Shown here: positions 16,653 through 24,652 of the stretch, piece after piece
Position numbering within the stretch: position 1 is the first letter of the stretch
Layout: each line of letters begins with the position of its first letter
Assembly (NCBI RefSeq): GCF_900105925.1
Contig: NZ_LT629791.1
Location: forward strand, 682,001-746,000
Source: Jiangella alkaliphila
GTDB lineage: Bacteria; Actinomycetota; Actinomycetes; Jiangellales; Jiangellaceae
DNA length: 64,000 nucleotides
Reading direction: 5' to 3'
Notes under the pieces: generated by a model
Databases searched by the model: none
Told to the model about the DNA's origin: nothing
Seen by the model: the letters and a program-made list of their open reading frames with translations, nothing else
Translations under genes and position numbers: made by a program

Positions 16653-18096
16653 CGTCGTCGCCCGGGCCGGCCGGCGTGAGTACGCCGGACTGGCCGTCCT
16701 CACCCTGCCCACGACCCTCATCTCGCTGGACATGAGCGTGCTGTACCTGGCGCTGCCGCACCTCGGCGCCGACCTCGGCGCGAGCAGCCTGCAGCAGCTG
16801 TGGATCACCGACGTGTACGGCTTCATGGTCGCCGGGCTGCTGATCACGATGGGGACGATCGGCGACCGCATCGGCCGGCGCCGGCTGTTGCTGATCGGTG
16901 CGGCGGCGTTCAGCGTCGCCTCGGTCGTGGCCGCCTACTCCACCAGTCCCGAGATGCTCATCGTCACCCGTGCGCTGCTGGGGGTCGCCGGCGCGACGCT
17001 GATGCCGTCGACGTTGACGCTGATCAGCACCATGTTCCGCGACCCGCGCCAGCACGGCATGGCGATCGCCGTCTGGATGGCGTGCTTCATGGGCGGCCTG
17101 GCCCTCGGCCCCATCGTCGGCGGCGTGTTGCTCGAGCACTTCTGGTGGGGCTCGGTGTTCCTGCTCGGCGTGCCGGTGATGCTGCTGCTCCTGGTCACCG
17201 GGCCGGCGGTGCTGCCCGAGTACCGCAACCCGGCGGGCGGCCGGCTCGACCCGGTCAGTGTGCTGCTCTGCCTCGGCACGGTACTGCCGCTGGTCTACGG
17301 ACTGAAGGAGATCTCCCGCGACGGTGTCCGGGTGCTGCCCGCGGCGGCGGTCGTGGCCGGGCTGCTGGCCGGGCACCGGTTCGTCCGCCGGCAGCGGGCG
17401 TCGGCCGAGCCGATGCTCGACCTGCGGCTGTTCGGCAACCGCACCTTCACGGCCGGGCTGACCATCTCGACCATCGCCGGAGTCATGGCCGGCAGCCAGC
17501 TGTTCGTCTATCTGTACCTGCAATTGGTGGCCGGCCTGTCGCCGCTGGACGCCGCGCTGTGGCTGCTGCCGTCGGCGCTGGTGACGATCGTCAGCCTGCA
17601 GGTCGCTCCGTTGCTGGCCCGGCGGTTCGCGCCGGCGCGGGTCATGGCGGCCGGGCTGGTGCTCGTCGCGGCGGGCTACGTCCTGCTGACGCGGGTCGAC
17701 GGGTCCGGCTCGCTCGGGCTGCTGATCACCGGGCTCGTGGTGACCGCGGTCGGCATCGGGCCGATGGCCGGGCTCAGCATGGGGCTGGCGCTCGGCTCGG
17801 TCCGCCCCGACCAGGCCGGCTCCGCGGCGGCGATGTCCGAGACGGCCGGCGAGTTCGGCATCGCCGCCGGAGTCGCCGTCATGGGGGTCATCGGCACCGC
17901 GATCTACCGCCACGCCGCCGACGCCGACCAACTGCCCGCCCCCCGAGGGGAACTCGCCGCCGACGTCCGCGACGCCCTGGCCGGCGCGCTCAACGGCACG
18001 GCGACCGTCAGCGCCGTGATCGCCGTCGGGCTCGGCGTCCTCGCCCTGGCCGCCCTTCGCCACGTCCGCCCGGTCGGCGCCGAGGACCCACCGTGA
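16639..18096 (+). CDS. MFS drug exporter, DHA2 (EmrB/QacA) family, 14 helices
   Basis: 485-residue proton-coupled efflux pump. Motif A is GTIGDRIGRRRLLLIG after helix 2, motif C-like RALLGVAGATLMPSTL follows, and the length and fourteen hydrophobic segments fit DHA2. The start overlaps the SRPBCC gene by 14 bases. With the ArsR and SRPBCC genes this makes a regulator / ligand-binding / export cassette; the exported compound is unknown. Confidence 0.88.
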   Translation: MTSADVVARAGRREYAGLAVLTLPTTLISLDMSVLYLALPHLGADLGASSLQQLWITDVYGFMVAGLLITMGTIGDRIGRRRLLLIGAAAFSVASVVAAYSTSPEMLIVTRALLGVAGATLMPSTLTLISTMFRDPRQHGMAIAVWMACFMGGLALGPIVGGVLLEHFWWGSVFLLGVPVMLLLLVTGPAVLPEYRNPAGGRLDPVSVLLCLGTVLPLVYGLKEISRDGVRVLPAAAVVAGLLAGHRFVRRQRASAEPMLDLRLFGNRTFTAGLTISTIAGVMAGSQLFVYLYLQLVAGLSPLDAALWLLPSALVTIVSLQVAPLLARRFAPARVMAAGLVLVAAGYVLLTRVDGSGSLGLLITGLVVTAVGIGPMAGLSMGLALGSVRPDQAGSAAAMSETAGEFGIAAGVAVMGVIGTAIYRHAADADQLPAPRGELAADVRDALAGALNGTATVSAVIAVGLGVLALAALRHVRPVGAEDPP

Positions 18097-18099
18097 CGA

Positions 18100-18420
18100 C
18101 CGCGGTTCTACGACTGGGGCGATGCGGTCGTGGCGCACCCGTTCGCCAGCATGCTGGTCACGCTCGGCTTCCTCCGCTCCGAACTCCACCTCGCCGACGA
18201 CACCCGCGAGCACGACGGGTGCGCGACGCCTACCTCGAGGCGTTCGCCGAAGCTCGTGACGGAACTCGAGCTGGCCTGCCGGGTCGGCAAGATCGCGCGG
18301 TCGCTGGTCTGGCTCCCCGCGGTACGCGCGGAGGGCTTCGAGAGCGCCGGGGCCTTCCGGCGGGCGCCACTGTCGTCGCTGGCCGCGGTGCTGGCCGAGT
18401 CACCGATCGACCTCGGCTGA
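18100..18420 (+). pseudogene. Remnant of an aminoglycoside-phosphotransferase-family kinase
   Basis: The frame reads RFYDWGDAVVAHPFASMLVT, typical of the metal-binding DWGD/E segment and following helix of APH-family kinases, and ends with ELELACRVGKIARSLVWL, also typical. All N-terminal kinase parts are missing. Between the two pieces (about 18212-18265) the expected residues (VRDAYLEAFAEARDG) appear in a different frame, so there are two compensating frameshifts or a local rearrangement. A decayed C-terminal fragment downstream of the efflux gene is the simplest reading. Confidence 0.7.
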
Positions 18421-18448
18421 CCCAGCGCCAGGGCCCACCAGACCACGG

Positions 18449-19336
18449 TCACGGAACGACGCCGGTCGGCTCGATGACGTAGTGGACGCCGGTCAGCTCC
18501 TCCGAGCGCTCCCACAGCCACGCCGCGCGGACGGCGTCGCGCGACCGGCCGATCGTGCCGACCACCTTCGGGTGGCCGCGGCGCTGCAGGAACCCGTCCG
18601 GCCCGATGCAGACGCCGCCCCGCACGTCCGGAGCGGCCGCCGCGTAGAGGATCGGCAGCACGCCCATCTCGGGACGCTGCGCCGGTCCGCCGGCCAGGAT
18701 CTTGCCCTGCAGCGAGGTGTCCCGGCGCTGCCCCTCGGTCGCCGAGACGCCCGGATGAGCGGCGACGGACACCGTCCGGCGTCCCGCCGCGGCCAGCCGG
18801 CGCTGCAACTCGTAGGCGAACAGCAGGTTGGCCAGCTTCGACTGCGCGTAAGCCAGCCAGCGCTGATACCGGCGACGCTCCCAGTCGAGGTCGTCGTGGA
18901 CGCGGCCGAGCACGTGCAGGCCGCTGGACACCGTCACGACCCGGTCGCGCACGCGGTTGACCAGCAGCCCGGTCAGCGCGAACGGCGCGAGGTGGTTGAC
19001 GCCGAGGTGCCGCTCGAAGCCGTCCGCCGTCGTGTCGTGCGGCACCGCCATGACACCGGCGTTGTTGATCAGCACGTCGACGTCGCGGTCGAGGCCGGTG
19101 GCGAACGCCCGCACCGACGACAGGTCGGCGAGGTCGAGCCGGCGGAGCTCGGTGGCGCCGTCGATCCCGGCGGCCACCGCCCGGCCCTTGTCGAGGTCGC
19201 GGCAGGCCATGATCACCGTCGCGCCGGCGCCGGCCAGCGCGCGGGCCGCCTCCACGCCGAGTCCGCTGGTGGCGCCGGTGACGACCACCGTGCGCCCATG
19301 CTGGTCGGGTAGGTCTGCTGCCGTCCATCCGGTCAT
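18449..19336 (-). CDS. Short-chain dehydrogenase/reductase, retinol-dehydrogenase/WWOX-like
   Basis: 295-residue NAD(P)-dependent oxidoreductase with a Rossmann fold. The cofactor motif is TGATSGLG (about residues 20-27), NNAG follows near 90, the catalytic serine is in VTVSSGLH and the active-site pair is YAQSK. R in MACRDLDKG after strand beta2 suggests NADPH. Substrate unknown. It is a single gene on the minus strand between the kinase remnant and DUF1707 gene. Confidence 0.87.
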   Translation of the reverse strand: MTGWTAADLPDQHGRTVVVTGATSGLGVEAARALAGAGATVIMACRDLDKGRAVAAGIDGATELRRLDLADLSSVRAFATGLDRDVDVLINNAGVMAVPHDTTADGFERHLGVNHLAPFALTGLLVNRVRDRVVTVSSGLHVLGRVHDDLDWERRRYQRWLAYAQSKLANLLFAYELQRRLAAAGRRTVSVAAHPGVSATEGQRRDTSLQGKILAGGPAQRPEMGVLPILYAAAAPDVRGGVCIGPDGFLQRRGHPKVVGTIGRSRDAVRAAWLWERSEELTGVHYVIEPTGVVP

Positions 19337-19507
19337 GTCGAGCCTCCTCGCCGCCGTGCCGGTGTCCTCCGACTCGGCCGGGCGACGTCATCGCCCGGCG
19401 CGACCCGCCGCGGGGCGGCCGGTCTTGCTCAGCGCGCTGGCCGGCGTCGACCGGCGGCAGGGCGACGCCTGGGCGTCGAGCCGTGCCGCCGGCCGTACGT
19501 CAGACCC

Positions 19508-20092
19508 TCAGTGGCTGGACGCCCAGCCGCCACGCGGCTGCGGTCCCCAGCCAGGGCGGGCCGGCGGCCAGTCGCGGCGCTCGCCGGACCGGTCGTCGCG
19601 GCTCGACGGTGCCCAGCCGCGGCCGGCGCCCCGTCCACTCGGGCCGTCCCAGCCCCGCCGGTCCCAGCCGCGCCCGGACCAGCCGGGCCGCTGGCCGCCG
19701 CCGTCGTGCCACCAGTGGCGCCGCCGCCCGGGCGGCCCGCCGAACAGGAACAGCAGCCCGAAGACGAACAGCAGCCACGGCGCCACCAAGACGATCAGGA
19801 ACAGCAGGCCGCCGAACGCCATCATCGCCAGCGGGATCGTGAGCAGCATCCGCCCCACCGGCCGCGGCCGCCGGGCCCGCGGCGAAGGCGAGGCCTCCGC
19901 CCGGACGGCGACCGGCTGCGGCAGGTCGGTGAACAGGTCGTCGAGGTCGTCGCCGTAGCGTGCGGACCACGCGCGGCCGGACCGCTCGTCGAACTCGTCC
20001 TTGGTGAGCCGGCCCGCGGCGAAGTGCTCGCCGAGGGCCGCGACAGCCGCATCGCGCTCGACGTCACCGACCCGGAAGGCCGCCGCGCTCAT
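19508..20092 (-). CDS. DUF1707 domain membrane protein
   Basis: 194-residue protein. The N-terminal DUF1707 domain reads FRVGDVERDAAVAALGEHFA followed by GRLTKDEFDERSGRAWSARY. Then come two helices (about 88-125) and a long Gly/Arg/Trp/Pro-rich tail. DUF1707 is short, SHOCT-like and of unknown biochemical role. Its ATG overlaps the stop of the PadR gene by four bases, so it is co-transcribed with and probably controlled by that repressor. Confidence 0.84.
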   Translation of the reverse strand: MSAAAFRVGDVERDAAVAALGEHFAAGRLTKDEFDERSGRAWSARYGDDLDDLFTDLPQPVAVRAEASPSPRARRPRPVGRMLLTIPLAMMAFGGLLFLIVLVAPWLLFVFGLLFLFGGPPGRRRHWWHDGGGQRPGWSGRGWDRRGWDGPSGRGAGRGWAPSSRDDRSGERRDWPPARPGWGPQPRGGWASSH

Positions 20093-20700
20093 CGGGAGCC
20101 ACCTTCCGCGTCGTCACCGTCGGCGAGGATGCCGTACAGCTTGCGCCGGGTGTCGGACAGCACCTCGCGGGCGCGTGTCTGCTGGTCCTCGCTGCCGGTC
20201 GCCATGATCTGCCACAGCGCCTGCGCCGTCTGGCCGATCAGCGGACGCAGCCCGGCCGCGTCCTCGCCCTCGGCGTTCGCCGACATCGACTCCCACGGCG
20301 CGTTGACCTCGGCCTCGTGCGCCTGGACGTACTCCTCGCCCTCGGTCGTGAGCCGGAACGTCCGCCGCCCGTTCTCCTCCTCGGCGCGCACCAGGCCCTC
20401 GTCCTCGAGCTGCTGCAGCGTCGGGTAGATCGATCCGGGGCTCGGCTTCCAGAAGCCGCCACTGCGCTCGGCGATCTCCTGGATCATCTGGTAGCCGTTC
20501 ATCGGCCGGTCGGCCAGCACCCCGAGGATCGCCGCGCGGATGTCGCCGCGACGCGCCTTCGGGCCACGCCGCGCCCAGGGCGGCCCGCCCCACGGCCCGC
20601 CGGCCCACGGCGGTCCGCCCCAGGAGCCGCGGCCCCCTCCTCCGAACATGTCCCACGGCCCGAAGCCGTGGCCTCCGCGTCGTCCGTGCATCGTTCTCAC
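20089..20700 (-). CDS. PadR-family transcriptional repressor
   Basis: 203-residue regulator. The winged helix starts around residue 50 with RGDIRAAILGVLADRPMNGY and includes SPGSIYPTLQQLEDEGLV, the PadR signature; the C-terminal helix mediates dimerisation. The first 47 residues are a Gly/Trp/Pro-rich tail before the DNA-binding domain, unusual but seen in some actinobacterial PadR proteins. A second in-frame ATG three codons in is also possible. The repeat-containing operator at 20720-20758 lies just upstream and suggests autoregulation. Confidence 0.87.
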   Translation of the reverse strand: MRTMHGRRGGHGFGPWDMFGGGGRGSWGGPPWAGGPWGGPPWARRGPKARRGDIRAAILGVLADRPMNGYQMIQEIAERSGGFWKPSPGSIYPTLQQLEDEGLVRAEEENGRRTFRLTTEGEEYVQAHEAEVNAPWESMSANAEGEDAAGLRPLIGQTAQALWQIMATGSEDQQTRAREVLSDTRRKLYGILADGDDAEGGSR

Positions 20701-20719
20701 CTACTCCTCCATCGAACGG

Positions 20720-20758
20720 TCGCGATACTCAGACGATATATCGCGATCGCTCAGACGA
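20720..20758. promoter_or_regulatory. PadR operator candidate with inverted and direct repeats
   Basis: TCGCGATA (20720-20727) and TATCGCGA (20739-20746) form an inverted repeat. In addition CGCGATACTCAGACGA (20721-20736) and CGCGATCGCTCAGACGA (20742-20758) are near-direct repeats about 21 bases apart. The site lies between the PadR start and the divergent methyltransferase promoter, so one protein could control both. Confidence 0.6.
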
Positions 20759-20775
20759 CAACCCCCCAACGGAGT

Positions 20776-20781
20776 TACAGT
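20776..20781 (+). promoter_or_regulatory. -10 element of leaderless methyltransferase transcript
   Basis: TACAGT, with exactly six bases (CACGAG) between it and the GTG start at 20788. Confidence 0.5.
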
Positions 20782-20787
20782 CACGAG

Positions 20788-21513
20788 GTGACGACCGACG
20801 AGTTCCATCTGCGGGCCACCTCCTTCGGCGGGGTCGCCGACGTGTACGAGCGCACCCGGCCCGGCTACCCCGACGACGCGGTGCGCTGGCTGACCGGCGA
20901 CCGGCCCGTGCGCGTCCTCGACCTCGGCGCCGGGACCGGCAAGCTGACGCGTTCGCTCATCGCCGCCAGTCACGACGTCGTTGCGGTCGACCCGTCCGAG
21001 CTGATGCTGGCCCAGCTCCGGGCCGCGTTGCCCGACGTCGACGCGCGGGCGGGGTCGGCGGAGCGGCTGCCGCTGGACGACGCGACGGTCGACGTCGTGA
21101 CGGCCGGCCAGGCGTACCACTGGTTCGATCCGGCGACGGCGCTGCCCGAGATCGCCCGCGTCCTGCGGCCCGGCGGACGGCTCGGCCTGGTCTGGAACCT
21201 GCGCGACGACTCCGTCGGCTGGGTCGACGAACTCTGGTCGATGTTCGGCGACCACGAGGGCCGCCGCGCCGACGACCCGGAGGTGATCCCGCCGTTCGGG
21301 CCGGTCGAGCAGCGGACCTTCAGACACGAGCAGCGACTGGACCGCGACGGCCTGCTCGGCCTGGTCGCGTCGCGCTCGTACGTCGCCATCCTCGCCGCGC
21401 CGGAGCGGGATGAACTGCTCGGCCGCGTCGGCACGCTCTACGACCGCGTCGCCGGCCCGGACGGCGTCGTACTGCCCTACCTGACGCACTGCTTCCGCTC
21501 CACCCGCGCCTGA
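20788..21513 (+). CDS. Class I SAM-dependent methyltransferase
   Basis: 241-residue methyltransferase. The SAM-binding motif I is VLDLGAGTGKLTRSL (about 45-59), motif II VVAVDPSELML, and VDVVTAGQAYHWFD plus ARVLRPGGRLGLVWN follow, as in the UbiE/Tam-like group. The substrate is unknown. The GTG at 20788 is favoured by the leaderless promoter and by the FGGVADVYERTRPGYP start of homology. It is divergent from padR and shares its control region. Confidence 0.85.
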   Translation: MTTDEFHLRATSFGGVADVYERTRPGYPDDAVRWLTGDRPVRVLDLGAGTGKLTRSLIAASHDVVAVDPSELMLAQLRAALPDVDARAGSAERLPLDDATVDVVTAGQAYHWFDPATALPEIARVLRPGGRLGLVWNLRDDSVGWVDELWSMFGDHEGRRADDPEVIPPFGPVEQRTFRHEQRLDRDGLLGLVASRSYVAILAAPERDELLGRVGTLYDRVAGPDGVVLPYLTHCFRSTRA

Positions 21514-21604
21514 CACCCGCCCGGCCGCCGCGGCATCGCAGGGCGCGGCGGACATTCCGAGCCGGACGCGGACGGACGGGGCGGATTCGCGCGGCCGGGG
21601 CGAG

Positions 21605-21623
21605 TAAGGTTAGCCTCTGCTCA
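21605..21623 (+). promoter_or_regulatory. Iron box (IdeR/DmdR type) overlapping a leaderless promoter
   Basis: TAAGGTTAGCCT matches the left half of the DtxR-family consensus TTAGGTTAGGCTAACCTAA; I count 13 of 19 positions over the full site. The same bases contain a -10 TAGCCT (21611-21616) six bases before the ATG at 21623. A repressor bound here would block RNA polymerase, implying induction under iron starvation. Confidence 0.65.
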
Positions 21624-22750
21624 TGCCCGCTCCGCCCGTCGACCGGCCTCCTGAGCCGCCGTCCGGAGGCGCCGCGACGGCGGTGAGCTCGGCCGACGCC
21701 GGGACCGCCGCGACCGCTGCCGACGCCGCGAGGGCCGCGGCCGGGCTGGTCCGCACGACCCGCGGCCGGCTGGTGTGGCTGGGCGTCTGCGCGGTCGTGC
21801 TGGCGGTGACCTGCCTGGCGAGCATCGCGATCGGCGCGAAGTACATCCCGCTGGACGACGTCGTGCGGGCGCTGTTCGACTCCGGCGACGCGAACAACCA
21901 AGTCATCGTCGGGGACATGCGGGTGAACCGGACGCTGCTCGGCGTGATCTGCGGCATCGCGCTGGGGCTGGCCGGCGCGCTCATGCAGGCGCTGACCCGC
22001 AACCCGCTCGCCGACCCCGGCATCCTCGGCGTCAACGCCGGCGCCGCGTTCGCCGTCGTGCTGGGCGTGACGTTGTTCGGGTCGATGAGCCTGTACGGCT
22101 ACATCTGGTTCGCGTTCGCCGGCGCGGCGCTGGCCAGCGTCGTCGTCTACGCCTTGGCGTCGGTCGGACGGGGGCAGACGTCGCCGGTGCGGCTGGCGCT
22201 GTCGGGCATCGCGTTGGCGGCGGTGCTGCTCGGGTTCACCCAGGCGATGGTGATCATGGACCCGCAGGTCCTCGACGTCTTCCGGTTCTGGCAGGTGGGC
22301 TCGCTGGCCGGGCGTGACGTCGAGACCGTCGGCTCGGTGCTGCCGTTCATAGTCGTCGGCGTTCTGCTCGCGCTGGGCCTGGCCCGGACGCTCGACGCGA
22401 TGGCGCTCGGGGACGACACCGCGGCGGCGCTCGGCGTGAACGTGCTGCTGGCCCGGGTGATCGGCGTGCTGGCGGTGACGCTGCTGTGCGGCGCGGCGAC
22501 GGCGGCGATGGGCCCGGTCGCGTTCGTCGGGCTGATCGTGCCGCACATCGTGCGCGCGTTCACCGGCCCGGACCAGCGCTGGATCCTGCCGTTCTGCCTG
22601 GTCGTCTCGCCGATCCTGCTGCTGGCCTCCGACATCGTCGGCCGGGTCGTGCTGTCGACCGGCGAGCTGCAAGTCGGCATCGTCACGACGGTCATCGGCG
22701 GCCCGGTGCTGATCGCCCTGGTGCGCCGCCGCCGGATGGTCGCGTCATGA
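21623..22750 (+). CDS. Iron-siderophore ABC transporter permease (FecCD family)
   Basis: 375-residue inner-membrane permease with about nine or ten helices. Family motifs include ALTRNPLADPGILGVNAGAA, GAALASVVVYAL, and the C-terminal GPVAFVGLIVPHIVRA. The first 45 residues are a Pro/Ala-rich cytoplasmic tail. It pairs with the second FecCD permease, which it overlaps by four bases, and the ATPase to form a heterodimeric importer. The substrate is inferred as ferric siderophore from family and iron box. Confidence 0.9.
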   Translation: MPAPPVDRPPEPPSGGAATAVSSADAGTAATAADAARAAAGLVRTTRGRLVWLGVCAVVLAVTCLASIAIGAKYIPLDDVVRALFDSGDANNQVIVGDMRVNRTLLGVICGIALGLAGALMQALTRNPLADPGILGVNAGAAFAVVLGVTLFGSMSLYGYIWFAFAGAALASVVVYALASVGRGQTSPVRLALSGIALAAVLLGFTQAMVIMDPQVLDVFRFWQVGSLAGRDVETVGSVLPFIVVGVLLALGLARTLDAMALGDDTAAALGVNVLLARVIGVLAVTLLCGAATAAMGPVAFVGLIVPHIVRAFTGPDQRWILPFCLVVSPILLLASDIVGRVVLSTGELQVGIVTTVIGGPVLIALVRRRRMVAS

Positions 22751-23853
22751 CGGCCCCGCCGGCAACCCCACAGGCCGCGCCGACCCGGCGGATCACCGTC
22801 GCGCCCACCGACCTGTCGCCCACCGCCTACGTGCTGCGCGGGCCCGGCGAGACGTCCGTCCGGTTCGACCGCCGCGTCGTGCTGATGTGCGGGCTGCTCA
22901 TCGCGATCCTGGTGGCGGTGTTCGTGACGTCGCTGGCGGTCGGCGACTTCACCATCTCGCCGGGCGACGTGGTCCGGACGCTGTTCGGGAACCCGCCGGA
23001 CCCGCTGGCCGACTTCATCGTCAACGGCCGCCGGCTGCCCAGGGTGCTGGTCGCGTTCCTGGTCGGCGGCGCGCTCGGCGCGTCCGGCGCGGTGTTCCAG
23101 AGCCTGTCGCGCAACCCGCTGGGCAGCCCGGACGTCATCGGCTTCACGTCCGGCGCGTCGGCCGGTGCGGTGTTCGTGATCCTGGTGACCGGCGGCAGCA
23201 TGCTGCAGGTCGCCGGCGGCGCCGTCATCGGCGGGCTGGCCACCGCGATCGCCGTCTACCTGCTGGCCTACAAGCGCGGCGTCCAGGGGTTCCGGTTGAT
23301 CCTCGTCGGCATCGCGGCCGGCGCCATGCTGACGTCGGCGGTCCACTACATGCTCATGCGGGCCGAGCTGATCCAGGCGGCGAGCGCGCAGGTCTGGCTG
23401 ACCGGGTCGCTGAACACCCGCGCCTGGGACCACGTCATCGCCGTCGGCATCGGCGTCGCGGTGGTCGCGCCGCTGCTCGCCGTCCTGTCCCGGCCGATGC
23501 GGCTGATCGAGATGGGCGACGAGGCCGCGACCGGGCTCGGCGTGAACGCGGAACGGACCCGGCTCGGCATGCTGATCGCCGCGACGATCCTCGCGGCCAT
23601 CGCCGTCGCCGCGGCCGGGCCGATCGCGTTCATCGCGCTGTCGGCACCGCACCTGGCCCGGCGGCTGACCGGGGCGTCCGGCGCGGCGGTCGGCGCGGCC
23701 GCGCTGATGGGCGCCGCACTGCTGGGCGCCAGCGACCTCGTCGCCCAATGGGTGCTCCCGACGCCGCTACCGGTCGGCGTGGTGACGGTGTGCATCGGCG
23801 GTCTCTACCTCGTCTGGCTCCTCGCGCGGGAAGGGCGGCGCAACCATGTCTGA
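22747..23853 (+). CDS. Iron-siderophore ABC transporter permease, second subunit (FecCD family)
   Basis: 368-residue permease. Signature pieces are GASGAVFQSLSRNPLGSPDV, IGFTSGASAGAVF, and AGPIAFIALSAPHLARRL. The cytoplasmic N-terminus (about 45 residues) precedes the first helix at VLMCGLLIAILVAVFV. The start codon overlaps the stop of the first permease and its own end overlaps the ATPase start by eight bases, so the three are made as one unit. Confidence 0.9.
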   Translation: MTAPPATPQAAPTRRITVAPTDLSPTAYVLRGPGETSVRFDRRVVLMCGLLIAILVAVFVTSLAVGDFTISPGDVVRTLFGNPPDPLADFIVNGRRLPRVLVAFLVGGALGASGAVFQSLSRNPLGSPDVIGFTSGASAGAVFVILVTGGSMLQVAGGAVIGGLATAIAVYLLAYKRGVQGFRLILVGIAAGAMLTSAVHYMLMRAELIQAASAQVWLTGSLNTRAWDHVIAVGIGVAVVAPLLAVLSRPMRLIEMGDEAATGLGVNAERTRLGMLIAATILAAIAVAAAGPIAFIALSAPHLARRLTGASGAAVGAAALMGAALLGASDLVAQWVLPTPLPVGVVTVCIGGLYLVWLLAREGRRNHV

Positions 23854-24652
23854 ACCCCGGCTGCACGGGAACGACCTCACGCTCGCATACGACGAGCGGG
23901 TCATCTCCCGCGAGCTGTCCGTGTCGATCCCCGACGGGTCGTTCACGGTGATCGTCGGGCCGAACGCGTGCGGCAAGTCGACGCTCTTGCGCGCGCTGGC
24001 CCGCATGCTCAAGCCGTCGGCCGGCGCCGTGCACCTGGACGGCCAGCTGATCACCCAGTACTCGACGAAGGAGGCGGCGCGCCGGCTCGGGCTGCTGCCG
24101 CAGTCGTCCATCGCGCCCGAGGGCATCACCGTCGCCGACCTCGTCTCCCGCGGCCGGTATCCGCACCAGAAGCTGTTCCGGCAGTGGTCCGCCGCCGACA
24201 CCGAGGCGGTCGCCGAGGCGATGGCGAACACCGGCATCACCGACCTGCGGCACCGCCGGGTCGACGAGCTCTCCGGCGGGCAGCGGCAGCGGGTCTGGCT
24301 GGCGATGGTGCTGGCGCAGCAGACGCCGATCCTGCTGCTCGACGAGCCGACGACGTTCCTCGACATCGCGCACCAGATCGAGGTGCTCGACCTCTGCCAC
24401 GACCTGCACATGTCGCACGGCCGCACGCTGGTCGCCGTCCTGCACGACCTCAACCACGCCTGCCGCTACGCCACGCACCTGATCGCCATGCGCGACGGCG
24501 AGATCGTCGCGGAGGGCGCGCCCGGGGCCATCGTCGACGAGACCCTGGTGCGCGAGGTGTTCGGGCTGGCCTGCCGGATCATCGACGACCCCGAGACCGG
24601 CACGCCGCTGGTCATCCCCGCCGCGAAGCAGCCGCTCATCACCACTGCGTGA
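23846..24652 (+). CDS. Iron-siderophore ABC transporter ATPase (FepC-like)
   Basis: 268-residue ATPase. Walker A is GPNACGKST, Q loop GLLPQSSIAPEGITV, signature LSGGQRQR, Walker B ILLLDEPTTFLD, and switch His in AVLHDLN. All catalytic residues are present. It is the last gene of the operon; no substrate-binding protein or siderophore reductase follows, so the binding protein must be encoded elsewhere. It overlaps the convergent LysR gene by 14 bases. Confidence 0.92.
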   Translation: MSEPRLHGNDLTLAYDERVISRELSVSIPDGSFTVIVGPNACGKSTLLRALARMLKPSAGAVHLDGQLITQYSTKEAARRLGLLPQSSIAPEGITVADLVSRGRYPHQKLFRQWSAADTEAVAEAMANTGITDLRHRRVDELSGGQRQRVWLAMVLAQQTPILLLDEPTTFLDIAHQIEVLDLCHDLHMSHGRTLVAVLHDLNHACRYATHLIAMRDGEIVAEGAPGAIVDETLVREVFGLACRIIDDPETGTPLVIPAAKQPLITTA

